This document shows, piece after piece, positions 10,328 to 21,612 of a stretch of 64,000 nucleotides of DNA. The position numbers and the translations under genes were made by a program. Numbering within the stretch: position 1 is the first letter of the stretch; each line of letters starts with the position of its first letter. The notes beneath the pieces were generated by a model. It was not told the DNA's origin. It saw nothing but the letters and a program-made list of their open reading frames with translations, and did no database searches. The DNA lies in NCBI GenBank assembly GCA_963732865.1, contig CAVTBC010000001.1, forward strand, positions 186,001-250,000. Direction: 5' to 3'. The DNA is from JADLGL01 sp963732865. Lineage in GTDB: Bacteria; Pseudomonadota; Alphaproteobacteria; Rhizobiales; Kaistiaceae.

Positions 10328-11369
10328 ATGATAGACAACAACCGCGGGTATCAGCGAGCCTCGCTCGCGTCGCTGAACGAGCCCTTGCAGATTGGGCCCG
10401 TCTTGCTGCCGAATTCGGGTCCTGCTCGCGCCGATGTCCGGCGTGAGCGACCTGCCGTTTCGCCGTTTGGCGGTCGAGGCTGGTGCCGGTCTGGTCTTTT
10501 CGGAGATGATCGCCGGCGAGCAATTGGCGATCGGCAATAGCGAAGCGCTGATGCGGGCGCAAGCGACAGGGGCTGGGCCGCATGTCGTCCAATTGGCAGG
10601 CCGCGAAGAGCATTGGATGGCGGAAGGGGCGCGGGCGGCCGAGGCCGCGGGGGCCGAAATCATTGATATCAATATGGGCTGCCCGGCCAAGAAGGTGACA
10701 TCCGGCTATTCCGGTTCGGCGCTGATGCGCGACCTCGATCATGCCCTCCGGCTGATCGAAGCGACCGTGGCGGCGACGACGCGTCCGGTGACGCTGAAGA
10801 TGCGCCTCGGCTGGGACGAAAAATCGATCAATGCGCCGGAATTGGCCCGCCGCGCCGAGAGTGCCGGTGTTCAGATGATCACCGTGCATGGGCGGACCCG
10901 CTGCCAGTTCTACGACGGCGCGGCCGATTGGTCGGCTATCGCGGCAATCAAGAACGGCGTTAGCATCCCGGTCATCGTCAATGGCGATATCGCAACGCCC
11001 AACGACGGGGCTGCGGCGCTGGAACGCTCGGGTGCTGACGGAATCATGATCGGACGGGCGGCCTATGGCAGGCCGTGGCTGCCCGGAGCCATCGCCGCGG
11101 CGATCGCCTCGGGCGACGAGCTGCGCGCGCCGAGCCCGCTCGAGACGGCCGAAATCGCCGAACGACACTACCGCGCCATCATCGAGCACTACGGAACGCC
11201 GGTCGGGATTCGCGCCGCGCGCAAGCACCTCGGCTGGTATCTGGAGCAAATGGGTGGCACGGCGCGTCCCATGCGCGCGGCGGCGATGCGCGCTACCGAT
11301 CCTGAAATTGTCGTCGGCCTGATTTGGTCGGCGGCCTTGGCCACAGCTGAGCGGGGTATGGCGGCATGA
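10328..11369 (+). CDS. dusB: tRNA-dihydrouridine synthase, frame interrupted near the N-terminus
   Basis: FMN-dependent enzyme reducing uridines in tRNA; in rhizobia this gene, also called nifR3, heads the ntrBC operon as it does here. The N-terminus PLQIGPVLLPN is in one frame and continues as RVLLAPMSGVSDLPFR in another; removing one T of the TT at 10414-10415, inside GAATTC, joins them. After that the protein is intact: INMGCPAKKVTSGYSGSALM contains the catalytic cysteine, and VHGRTRCQFYDG and NGDI follow. As written, translation could only use TTG 10392 or ATG 10434. The end overlaps ntrB by ATGA. I think the insertion is a sequence error. Confidence 0.9.
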
Positions 11370-12484
11370 GCACGGAAGCGTTGGATAATCTCGCGGAGAC
11401 GAGTGGCCCCGCCGCGATGCTTGATGCGCTGCCGCATCCGGTTGTGCTGATCGCGGAAGACAACAGCATTGCCGAGGCGAACTCGGCCGCTGAGACGTTC
11501 TTCAAGACCTCGGCGCCGATGCTGCGGCGGGCCTCGGTGGCGCAATTTGTGCCGTTCGGCAGCCCGCTGCTGGCCTTGATCGAACAGGTCCGCAGCCGTG
11601 ATTCAGCTGTAACCGAGTACCGTGTAGATATCGGCACGCCGCGTACCGGCGGCGAACGGGTGGTCGATATCTATGCTTCGCCCAGCGAGGGGCGCTCGGT
11701 CGTGCTCATGCTTCAGGAACGGACGATGGCGGAAAAGATCGACCGCCAGCTCACCCATCGCGGCGCGGCGCGCACCGTGACCGGGCTCGCAGCGATGTTG
11801 GCGCATGAGATTAAGAATCCGCTGTCCGGCATCAGAGGAGCGGCGCAGTTGCTGGAATCCTCGGTCGACGACGAAGACCGGGCGCTGACGCGGCTGATTT
11901 GCGACGAAGCGGATCGGATCGTGAAGCTGGTCGACCGCATGGAGGTGTTCTCGGACGACCGGCCGATCGAGCGTGCGCCGGTCAACATCCATGGCGTGCT
12001 GGAACATGTGAAGCGCCTGGCGCAATCTGGCTTCGCGCGCGGCGTCACCTTTCACGAGGACTACGATCCGTCCTTGCCCCCGGTCTATGCCAATCGCGAT
12101 CAATTGGTCCAAGTGGTGCTCAACCTGGTCAAGAACGCGGCAGAAGCGCTGGGCGATGTCGGCGACGGCGAAATCCAGCTCGCCACCGCCTACCGGCCGG
12201 GCGTGAGGCTTTCCGTGCAGGGCAGCACCGACAAGGTTTCCCTGCCACTTGAGTTCAGCATTCGCGACAACGGGCCGGGCGTGCCGCAGGATATGCTGCC
12301 GCACCTGTTTGACCCGTTTGTGACGACGAAGCCCAACGGAACTGGCTTGGGTCTTGCTTTGGTTGCCAAGATAATCGGCAATCATGGCGGCGTCATCGAG
12401 TGTGATGCTCAGCCCGGCCGAACGGTCTTTCGTGTCCTGTTGCCCGCCTATGGCGGGCCGGACATCGATTTCGAGGAGGTATAA
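11366..12484 (+). CDS. ntrB: Nitrogen regulation sensor histidine kinase NtrB
   Basis: Cytosolic kinase/phosphatase that, with PII signal proteins, sets the phosphorylation of NtrC according to nitrogen status. The 372 residues give an N-terminal PAS-type domain (about 15-130), then the DHp helix with HEIKNPLSGIRGAAQLLE (H147), and the ATPase domain with N-box NLVKNAAEAL, G1 IRDNGPGVP and G2 GTGLGLALVAKI. No membrane segment is present. The start overlaps dusB by 4 bp and ntrC follows after 5 bp. Confidence 0.96.
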   Translation: MSTEALDNLAETSGPAAMLDALPHPVVLIAEDNSIAEANSAAETFFKTSAPMLRRASVAQFVPFGSPLLALIEQVRSRDSAVTEYRVDIGTPRTGGERVVDIYASPSEGRSVVLMLQERTMAEKIDRQLTHRGAARTVTGLAAMLAHEIKNPLSGIRGAAQLLESSVDDEDRALTRLICDEADRIVKLVDRMEVFSDDRPIERAPVNIHGVLEHVKRLAQSGFARGVTFHEDYDPSLPPVYANRDQLVQVVLNLVKNAAEALGDVGDGEIQLATAYRPGVRLSVQGSTDKVSLPLEFSIRDNGPGVPQDMLPHLFDPFVTTKPNGTGLGLALVAKIIGNHGGVIECDAQPGRTVFRVLLPAYGGPDIDFEEV

Positions 12485-12489
12485 GGCGA

Positions 12490-13929
<1,440 letters not shown>

Positions 13930-13938
13930 GGCCAGTCA

Positions 13939-13975
13939 CAACAGAAATTGTTGCTTTTCAGCCACAATGCTGTTG
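13939..13975. promoter_or_regulatory. Candidate NtrX-type binding sites upstream of ntrY
   Basis: Two inverted repeats lie in the 113-bp gap between ntrC and ntrY. The first is CAACA-gaaat-TGTTG (13939-13953) and the second CAA-tgctg-TTG (13965-13975). CAA-Nx-TTG half-site pairs have been described for NtrX in alphaproteobacteria, so autoregulation of ntrYX is possible. The first repeat is followed by CTTTT and could also be a weak ntrC terminator. Confidence 0.35.
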
Positions 13976-14042
13976 CAATCCTGCCTAGTCTATCGATAGC
14001 GATCGGCCGCGGCGGCGACCGGCGGGTTGACCAGGAAGCGAT

Positions 14043-16385
14043 GTGACGGGGACGGCCACTTCGACGGAAATGAACGCCGGGGCAGGGGCCAGCCTCTCCG
14101 AGCATCGTAATAGACGGCAGCGATGGATTCGCCGGGCCGGCTATGCCGCCACGATTCTGGCGCTGATCTCGGCGTCGGTGACGTTCTTCATTCTGCTCGG
14201 CCTGACGTCGATCTCGCCCTCGCAGCAGGTCATCACCTGGACGCTCGTCGTCAATGGCGTCCTCTTCCTGGCGGTGACGGCGGCGGTAGCGTGGGAGATC
14301 GCTCGCCTGTGGCGGGCGCGGCGGCGTGGCGAAGCCGGGGCGCGGCTCCATGCGCGGATCGTGGCGCTTTTCGCCATCGTCGCGGTGATTCCGGCAATCC
14401 TCGTCGCGATCGTCGCCAACATCACCTTCGCTCAGGGCGCCGATCACTGGTTCTCGGAACCGACCCAGAAAACCGTGAACGCCTCGACGGGTGTTCTGGA
14501 CCTCTACATTCAAACGCAGATGTCATCGCTGGTCGGCGTGGTGACCTATCTGAAGACAGAGTTCGAAACGCGCCAAGGGCAGTACGCCGCGGGCGCACCA
14601 GAGTTTCAGTCGTTCCTCAACGAGATTCCCGACTTCTATCTCGTGCCGGGCGTCTACCTTGTGCAAGCGGACGGCACACCCGTGGCAGTCGCGGCAAGCA
14701 GCGTGACGGCCGGCTTGCCGCCGCCACCGCCGCTGCTGCTGTCCGAAGCCGTCGCCAATGCGCCGGAGGTGGCCGTCGTGCCGCCGCAGACCGTCACCGA
14801 CGATGGCGGGACGGTTAGGGCCTTTGCCGCGGGCGCGGTTGTTCTCGACAATTATGGCGGTCTCATCCTCTACGTCGTCGCCGAGTTCGATCAGCGAGCG
14901 GTTGCCTATATTCAGGGCGCCAACCAAAACGCCGCCGATTATCAGGAACTGCTCGATATTCGCACCGGCATGCAGGTGGTGTTCGGTCTCATCTATTTCG
15001 GCGTTGCGCTGATGGTGCTGGCGGCCGCGATCTGGATGGGCCTTGCGGTGGCAAGCCGGCTGGTGTCGCCGATCGGGCGTCTGATCAAGGCGGCCGATGA
15101 CGTCGCCGGTGGCGATCTGGCGGTCGAGGTACCGGTGAACCTGTCGGACGGCGAGCTGTCGACGCTGAGTTCCTCCTTCAACAAGATGACGCACCAGCTG
15201 TCCGGGCAGCGGGCTGAGCTTCTGGCCGCCAGCGAGCAGATCGACAGCCGTCGCCGCTTCATCGAAGCCGTCCTGTCCGGGGTGACGGCAGGGGTCGTTG
15301 GCGTCGATGGCGAGGGCAATGTCACGGTGGTCAATCGCTCGGCCTTCGGACTGATCGAGGATGCCGGCACGGAGATCATCGGCAAACCGATCGGCGGTAT
15401 CATCCCCGAGCTCGGCGCGGTCATCGACGCGGCGGCGAAGGACCACCGGATCGAACACCGGACCCAGATCACGTTGACCAGGGACGGCCGTTCACGCACC
15501 ATCAATGTCCGCGTCACAACCGAGCGAACGGGCGAAGAGGATTCGGGCTATGTCGTCACGCTTGACGACATCACTGATCTTCTGACGGCGCAGCGGACGT
15601 CAGTGTGGGCCGATGTCGCGCGCCGGATCGCGCATGAGATCAAGAACCCACTGACGCCGATTTAGCTGTCCGCGGAGCGCCTGCGGCGGAAGTTCGGCTC
15701 GGTGATCGAGGAAGACCGCGCCATCTTCGACCAATGCGTCGACACGATTATCCGCCAGGTCGGCGATATCGGGCGGATGGTCGACGAATTCTCGTCTTTT
15801 GCCCGCATGCCGAAACCGACGCTGGAGCGCGTCGACCTTCGGCACGGCCTGCGCGATGCGGTCTTCCTAATGCAGGTTGGGCATCCCTCGGTTGCCATCA
15901 GCGTCGTTCTGCCCGACAAGGCGATGATCGGCCGTTTCGACGTTCGGCTGATTTCCCAGGTGATCACCAATCTCATCAAGAACGGGGTTGAGGCGATCGA
16001 TGCGGTCGCGCCCAAACCGCAGAAGGGACACGTCGAAGTTCGGGGCTCGGTGACGAAGGATGCGCTGATTATCGATGTCATCGACGATGGCATCGGGCTG
16101 CCGCGCGAAAACCGGCAGATGCTGCTCGAGCCCTATATGACGACGCGCGAAAAAGGCACGGGCCTGGGACTGGCAATCGTGCGCAAGATCGTGGAGGAAC
16201 ACGCTGGCACGATCGAGTTGATGGATTCGCCGGAGGTCATCGATGGCCGGCGCGGTGCTATGGTGAGACTGACTTTCCCGAAAGCGGCCGAGACGGATGA
16301 CGACGCTTCTGCGGCAGCGGCGCGTACCGGAGCGGCATCGGACGAAACGACAAAGCAGAGCGATCTGGTATCGGTTTCAGAGTGA
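14043..16385 (+). pseudogene. ntrY: Sensor histidine kinase NtrY, interrupted by an in-frame TAG at the H-box
   Basis: Membrane histidine kinase paired with NtrX. From GTG 14043 (preceded by AGGAAG) the protein has several N-terminal membrane segments, a periplasmic region, a further membrane segment near 311-335, a HAMP domain, a PAS domain and the DHp helix ending in HEIKNPLTPI (H531). There codon 541 is TAG (15663-15665), where relatives have CAG (Gln, as in PIQLSAERL). The same frame continues to 16385 with LSAERLRRKFG, N-box NLIKNGVEAI and GTGLGLAIVRKI, all normal. TAG is a frequent true stop in this window, so recoding is unlikely. A C-to-T mutation or base error is more probable. Confidence 0.9.
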
Positions 16386-16388
16386 TCA

Positions 16389-17756
16389 ATGGCGTCTGAC
16401 ATACTCATCGTTGACGACGAGGCGGATATTCGGGACCTGGTGGCCGGGATCCTGGAGGATGAGGGCCATAGTGCACGCTCCGCCGGCGACGCCGACGCGG
16501 CACTGGGGGAGATCGCGCAGCGCCGGCCATCGCTCATCTTCCTCGATATCTGGCTGCAGGGGAGCCGGCTCGACGGCTTGGCACTGCTCGACGAGATCAA
16601 GCGCCATTTTGGCGATGTGCCCGTGGTGATGATCTCCGGCCACGGCAATATCGAGACCGCGGTTTCAGCCATCAAGCGCGGCGCCTATGACTACATCGAG
16701 AAGCCGTTCAAGGCCGATCGTCTGGTCCTCATCGCGGAGCGCGCGCTTGAGGCCTATCGCCTGCGGCGCGAGGTTCGCGATCTGCAGGAGCGCTCGGGCG
16801 AATCGTTCGCGTTGGTTGGCGCCTCGCCGGCGATCAATCAGCTGCGTCAGCAGGTCGAGAAGGTCGCCAAGACCAACAGCCGCATTCTGATTTCGGGCCC
16901 ATCCGGCGCCGGCAAGGAACTGACAGCGCGCGTCATCCATGCGCAATCGGCACGGCACAGCGGGCCTTTTGTCGTCCTCAACGCCGCGACGATCGTCCCG
17001 GAGCGAATGGAAGAGGAGCTGTTCGGCACCGAGGCGAATGGGTCAAGGCAGCGGAAGATCGGATCGCTGGAGGAGGCGCATAACGGCACGCTATATATCG
17101 ACGAGATCGCCGATATGCCGCGCGAGACGCAGAACAAGATTCTGCGCGTTCTTGTCGAACAAAGCTTCCTCCGGGTCGGCGGCGTGCAGCGGGTGAAGGT
17201 TGACGTGCGCATCATCTCATCGACGGCGCGCGATCTCGAGTCGGAGATAGCCGAGGGGCAGTTCCGGGAAGATCTCTTTCACCGGCTTGCCGTGGTGCCG
17301 CTCCGCGTTCCGGCGCTGTCGGAGCGCCGGGAGGACGTGCCGCTCCTTGTCGAGCATTTCATCACCCGCATCTCGCGGCAGACCGGGCTTCCCGCCCGGG
17401 TCGTGGCATCCGATGCGATGGCCGTGCTGCAGGCACATGACTGGCCGGGCAATATCCGGCAGTTGCGCAACAACATCGAACGCTTGCTGATCATGGCGCA
17501 TGGCGAGGCGTCGGAGCAGATCACGGCGGACCTCTTGCCGTCGGAAATCGGCAAGATGCTGCCGGCGACGCCGGGCAGGGAAGGCGGTGAACATCTGATG
17601 GCGATGCCGCTGCGCGATGCCCGCGAAGTGTTCGAACGGGAGTATCTTTCCGCTCAGGTGGCGCGATTCGGCGGCAACATCTCGCGAACGGCCGAATTCG
17701 TCGGAATGGAGCGGTCAGCCTTGCATCGCAAGCTGAAGTCGCTCGGTGTCGGCTAG
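16389..17756 (+). CDS. ntrX: Response regulator NtrX, lacking the GAFTGA loop
   Basis: Response regulator partner of NtrY, linked in alphaproteobacteria to nitrogen metabolism, redox and cell-envelope control. The 455 residues comprise a receiver domain (phospho-acceptor D53 in FLDIWLQG), an AAA+ domain with Walker A GPSGAGKELTARVI and Walker B NGTLYIDEIADMP, and a Fis-type HTH (ISRTAEFVGMERSALHRKL). Where sigma-54 activators have GAFTGA this protein reads ELFGTEANGSRQRKIGSLEE, so it probably acts without sigma-54 contact, as reported for several NtrX proteins. It follows ntrY by 3 bp. Confidence 0.95.
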   Translation: MASDILIVDDEADIRDLVAGILEDEGHSARSAGDADAALGEIAQRRPSLIFLDIWLQGSRLDGLALLDEIKRHFGDVPVVMISGHGNIETAVSAIKRGAYDYIEKPFKADRLVLIAERALEAYRLRREVRDLQERSGESFALVGASPAINQLRQQVEKVAKTNSRILISGPSGAGKELTARVIHAQSARHSGPFVVLNAATIVPERMEEELFGTEANGSRQRKIGSLEEAHNGTLYIDEIADMPRETQNKILRVLVEQSFLRVGGVQRVKVDVRIISSTARDLESEIAEGQFREDLFHRLAVVPLRVPALSERREDVPLLVEHFITRISRQTGLPARVVASDAMAVLQAHDWPGNIRQLRNNIERLLIMAHGEASEQITADLLPSEIGKMLPATPGREGGEHLMAMPLRDAREVFEREYLSAQVARFGGNISRTAEFVGMERSALHRKLKSLGVG

Positions 17757-17774
17757 CGACGGGACAATCGCATC

Positions 17775-19151
17775 ATGCGGGTGGTGATCTGCGGCGCGGG
17801 CCAGGTCGGGTACGGTATTGCCGAGCGCTTGGCCGCCGAACAGAACGACGTGTCCGTCATCGACACCTCGCCTCAGCTCATCCAGGTGATCCGCGATTCC
17901 CTCGATGTGCGCGGCCTGGTGGGTCACGGCTCGCACCCGGACGTGCTGGCGCAGGCCGGCGCCGAGGGCGCCGACATGATCATTGCCGTCACGCTTTATG
18001 ACGAAGTGAACATGGTCGCCTGCCAGGTGGCGCATTCCCTATTCCAGGTGCCGACGAAGATCGCCCGCGTGAGGGCGCAGAGCTATCGCCAGCCGCATTG
18101 GAGCGACCTGTTCTCGGCCGACCACATGCCGATCGACGTGATCATTTCGCCGGAGGTAGAGGTCGGCGAGACAGTGCTGCGCCGCCTGCAATTGCCCGGT
18201 GCGATCGACGTGGTGCGCTTCGCCGACGAAAAGATCGCCGTCATCGGCATCGAGTGCGACGAAAACTGCCCCGTTGTCGATACGCCGCTGGCTCAGCTGA
18301 CGGAGCTCTTCCCCGATCTGAAAGCGGTGGTGGTGGGTATCTTCCGGAACGGCAAACCCTTCGTGCCGCATTCGGAAGACTCGCTGCTCATCGGCGACGT
18401 CGCCTATGTCGTTGTCGTCCAGGATCAGTTGCAGCGGACGCTCGGTGTCTTCGGCCATGATGAGAAGGAGGCGACGCGCGTCGTCATCGCCGGCGGCGGC
18501 AATATCGGCTTCTACGTCGCGCGCATGCTTGAAGCGCGGAACACGCGGACGCGCGCCAAGGTGATCGAATTCAACGAGGAGAGGGCGCGCATCATCGCCG
18601 ACCAGCTGAACAGCACGGTCGTCCTCAATGGCAGTTCGCTCGATCCGGCGATCCTCCAGGAAGCCGACATCGAGGACACCGATACGTTGGTTGCGCTGAC
18701 CAATGAGGACCAGATCAATCTCCTATCCTGCGTCATGGCAAAGCGCCTGGGGGCGCAGCGCACAATGACTTTGATCAACAGCCCGACCTTCGCCGGTCTC
18801 GCGTCGGACCTGTCGATCGATGCTGTTGTGTCGCCGCGCTCGGTAACGGTGTCAAAGGTGCTGCAGCATGTGCGCCGCGGACGCATCCGGGCGGTGTACT
18901 CGATCCAGAATGGCGATGCCGAAGCGATCGAAGCGGAGGCGCTGGATACCTCGCCGCTGGTGGGCAAGCCGCTGCGCGACCTCGATCTGCCGGAGGGCAT
19001 TCGGATCGGGGCGATCTACCGTGGCGGCGATCTCATCATTCCCAATGGCGACACCAAGATTGCCGCCCACGACCGCGTCATCATCTTCGCATTGGCCGAT
19101 CGCGTGAGGCAGGTCGAGCAGATGTTCCGCGTTAGCCTCGAGTTCTTCTAG
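17775..19151 (+). CDS. trkA: Trk potassium uptake regulatory subunit TrkA
   Basis: Cytoplasmic NAD(H)-binding gating subunit of the Trk potassium channel. The 458 residues form two RCK modules: the first starts MRVVICGAGQVGYGIAERLA, the second VVIAGGGNIGFYVARML near residue 238. Each is followed by an RCK_C domain, the last with GDLIIPNGDTKIAAHDRVII-type sequence. It lies 18 bp after ntrX and 7 bp before trkH, giving the order ntrYX-trkA usual in this bacterial group with trkH added. Confidence 0.96.
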   Translation: MRVVICGAGQVGYGIAERLAAEQNDVSVIDTSPQLIQVIRDSLDVRGLVGHGSHPDVLAQAGAEGADMIIAVTLYDEVNMVACQVAHSLFQVPTKIARVRAQSYRQPHWSDLFSADHMPIDVIISPEVEVGETVLRRLQLPGAIDVVRFADEKIAVIGIECDENCPVVDTPLAQLTELFPDLKAVVVGIFRNGKPFVPHSEDSLLIGDVAYVVVVQDQLQRTLGVFGHDEKEATRVVIAGGGNIGFYVARMLEARNTRTRAKVIEFNEERARIIADQLNSTVVLNGSSLDPAILQEADIEDTDTLVALTNEDQINLLSCVMAKRLGAQRTMTLINSPTFAGLASDLSIDAVVSPRSVTVSKVLQHVRRGRIRAVYSIQNGDAEAIEAEALDTSPLVGKPLRDLDLPEGIRIGAIYRGGDLIIPNGDTKIAAHDRVIIFALADRVRQVEQMFRVSLEFF

Positions 19152-19158
19152 GCGAGGC

Positions 19159-20607
19159 ATGCTCGCTGCAATCCACAGCCTCGCCATCGTGCTGGCGGCG
19201 GTTGCTGCCGCGATGGCGACGACGGCGCTCGCCGGATTCGGGTATGGCGAAGACGCGACCGCGCAGACGTTCCTGGCGATAGCCGTCCTGACCGGCTTCG
19301 TCGCGGGCGGTGTCTTCTTCGCATCGCGGATCGGCGCCGGCCGGGGCAAGAGGGCGAGCCGATATTTGTTCGTCATCCTCGCCTGGACAGTGCCGCCGTT
19401 CTTTGCGGCAATTCCGCTGATGGCGCAGCTCGATGGCAGCTTCAGCGCGGCGCTCTTCGAGGCCGTGTCGGGCGTGACGACGACAGGGGCGTCGGTCTTC
19501 ACGAGCGTCGCCGCACTGCCGAAAACGGTGCTGCTGTGGCGCGCCGAATTGCATTGGCTCGGCGGATTCCTGACGTTGGTGCTGATCGTCAGCGTGCTGG
19601 CGCCGACCGGTATGGGGGACATGCGGACGCGGGACGCGGCGATCGCGCGGCGAGCGGTTTCGGGGGAAGGGACGCGCCGCTGGTTGCTGATCCGCGACCT
19701 TCTGGTCGGTTACACGACGATCACCTTGGTCACCGTCGCGGCCTTGATCGCGGCGCGCGTTCCCGGCTTCGACGCGTTCTGCCTGGCCATGTCGGCGGTT
19801 TCGACCGGCGGGTTTCTGCCGGTCGATGGCGGGCTTGCCGCCTATGGCAATCCGCTCGCCGAGATCATCCTGGCGATTGCGATGTTGATCGGCGCGACCA
19901 GCGTGTTGTGGCACCGGATGCTGGTTACCGGCCGATGGCAGGCGCTCCGCGATCATCGCGAAAGCTACTGGCTGATCGCGGCCGCCGTCACCGTCGGACT
20001 GGCCTACACCGGCGCCTTCATGAATGGCGAGAGCGAGGGCCTCTGGACGGCCTTGCATCGCGGGCTGACTACCGGCGCGTCCCTCGTTTCCACAACCGGA
20101 ATGCAAGTGGAGAGCGGTGGCTTTTCCGCATTGCCGATCCCGCTGGTCCTGGTCGTGGCGCTGGTCGGCGGCGGCGCGTTCTCAACCGCCGGCGGCCTCC
20201 GCTTCTTCCGTGTCGGCGGCATGCTGGTGGAGTCGATCAAGGAGACACGGCGCCTGATCTACCCGCATGGCATCCGGCCGAAGATCTTCGGGGCGCGGGA
20301 ATTCGACGTCGTGGCGATGAAGGCGATCTGGAGCCTGTTCACGGCGACGCTGGCGCTGCTTGCTCTGGCCGCCGCGGGCGTGGCGCTATCGGGTATTGAT
20401 TTCAGCGGCGCGCTGGCGGCGACCGTCTCGGCCTTCTCCAACAACGGCGCCGTCTACCATTCGGGTTGGGCCGAGGCCGCAAACTGGCCGACCTTTGCCG
20501 CGATGCCGGTGCCCGTCCAATTGCTGCTCGCCGGCGTCATGATCGTCGGCCGATTGGAGATCATCGCGATCGTCGTCGCGGTCAGCTTGGTCGTGTGGAA
20601 GACCTGA
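19159..20607 (+). CDS. trkH: Trk potassium uptake channel subunit TrkH
   Basis: Membrane pore of the Trk system, 482 residues with about ten hydrophobic segments arranged as repeated M1-P-M2 units. Selectivity loops are visible around residues 105-115 (VSGVTTTGAS), near 215 (MSAVSTGGF), near 312 (TGASLVSTTGM) and close to the end (SAFSNNG). A GGGAFSTAGGLRFFR stretch precedes the last pore unit. It follows trkA closely, so channel and gate are co-expressed. The aminotransferase gene begins 2 bp after the stop. Confidence 0.94.
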   Translation: MLAAIHSLAIVLAAVAAAMATTALAGFGYGEDATAQTFLAIAVLTGFVAGGVFFASRIGAGRGKRASRYLFVILAWTVPPFFAAIPLMAQLDGSFSAALFEAVSGVTTTGASVFTSVAALPKTVLLWRAELHWLGGFLTLVLIVSVLAPTGMGDMRTRDAAIARRAVSGEGTRRWLLIRDLLVGYTTITLVTVAALIAARVPGFDAFCLAMSAVSTGGFLPVDGGLAAYGNPLAEIILAIAMLIGATSVLWHRMLVTGRWQALRDHRESYWLIAAAVTVGLAYTGAFMNGESEGLWTALHRGLTTGASLVSTTGMQVESGGFSALPIPLVLVVALVGGGAFSTAGGLRFFRVGGMLVESIKETRRLIYPHGIRPKIFGAREFDVVAMKAIWSLFTATLALLALAAAGVALSGIDFSGALAATVSAFSNNGAVYHSGWAEAANWPTFAAMPVPVQLLLAGVMIVGRLEIIAIVVAVSLVVWKT

Positions 20608-20609
20608 CG

Positions 20610-21500
20610 ATGGGCCGGATCGCCTATGTCGACGGCCGGTATATTCCGCTCGGATCGGCGGCCGTCCGGGTCGAGGACCGCGGCTTCCAACTCGCGGACG
20701 GTGTCTACGAGGTCTGTGAAATCCGGAACTGCCGCCTGATCGACGAGGACCGGCACTGGGCCCGCTTGCTGCGGTCGCTTGGAAAGCTGCGGATTGCTGC
20801 GCCGATGACGATAGCTTCGCTGAGGGTCGTTGTCAGGGAGGTGGTCAGGCGCAACCGCATCGATGCGGGGCTGCTCTATCTGCAGGTGACGCGGGGAGCG
20901 GCGCCGCGCGGACACGCCTTTCCGGTCCAGTCGATCCGCCCGACATTCGTGGTCACGGCGCGGCGGATTGATCCGGCGTCGCTGCGAAAGGCCGAGCAGG
21001 GTCTTGCTGTCGTCACGGTGCCGGAGAGCCGCTGGGCGCATGTCGACATCAAGTCGATTGCGCTGTTGCCGAACGTGCTCGCCAAGCAGGCGGCGGTTGA
21101 AGGCGGAGCGTCGGAGGCGTGGTTCGTCGGCGCGGACGGGTTCGTGCATGAGGGGGCATCAAGCAACGCTTGGATCGTGACTGCGGAAGGGGTTCTGGTG
21201 ACGGCGCCGACAACGGCACAGATCTTGGAAGGGATCACGCGGGCCGTGGTTCTGGAGGCGGCCCGGAGCCGCAATTTGCGATTTGAGGAAAGGCAGTTCA
21301 CCGTGGCGGAAGCACTGGCGGCGCGCGAGGCGTTCATCACCTCGGCGACGTCGCATGTGGCTCCCGTCGTGCGGCTTGACGGCAAGGCGATCGGCGATGG
21401 CCGCCCGGGGCCCATGGCGTCGTCGCTGCGCGCGGCTCTACGGGATCGGGCCGACAGCCCGGTCAACGGATCAGTGGCGCCCAATGCGTCGATGCGATAG
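20610..21500 (+). CDS. dat: D-amino acid aminotransferase (class IV)
   Basis: PLP enzyme of fold type IV that interconverts D-alanine and D-glutamate with their keto acids, supplying D-amino acids for peptidoglycan. The 296-residue protein begins MGRIAYVDGRYIPLGSAAVR. Its PLP lysine is K148 in HVDIKSIALLPNVLAK, and the phosphate-binding TSATSHVAPVV stretch is near the end. ATG 20610 was chosen because longer starts overlap trkH. The D-specific assignment rests on the overall pattern around DIKS; a branched-chain or aminodeoxychorismate lyase role is less likely. Confidence 0.9.
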   Translation: MGRIAYVDGRYIPLGSAAVRVEDRGFQLADGVYEVCEIRNCRLIDEDRHWARLLRSLGKLRIAAPMTIASLRVVVREVVRRNRIDAGLLYLQVTRGAAPRGHAFPVQSIRPTFVVTARRIDPASLRKAEQGLAVVTVPESRWAHVDIKSIALLPNVLAKQAAVEGGASEAWFVGADGFVHEGASSNAWIVTAEGVLVTAPTTAQILEGITRAVVLEAARSRNLRFEERQFTVAEALAAREAFITSATSHVAPVVRLDGKAIGDGRPGPMASSLRAALRDRADSPVNGSVAPNASMR

Positions 21501-21612
21501 AGAACTAGCCGCCTGAGGGGGGATAAAAGGAAGACATTAGTTGTGGTTGTGCGCCGACCTGAAAACCGTCGCGTGGCATAAGCCTTTAAAAACAAACGCA
21601 AGAGAAGAAACG

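Noticed and set aside
14043..16385. Genome-wide recoding of TAG as glutamine to explain ntrY
   Set aside because: TAG is the natural stop of many clearly bounded genes here (pdhC, ntrC, ntrX, trkA, dat, hfq, hflX), so recoding would extend all of them.
20454..21149. Long antisense frames over trkH, dat and other genes
   Set aside because: Shadows produced by high-GC codon bias; the sense genes have full family support.
21575..21600. Possible sigma-54 promoter upstream of hfq (TGGCAT...)
   Set aside because: The -24 GG is present but the expected GC ten bases later is not; CTTTA occupies that place.
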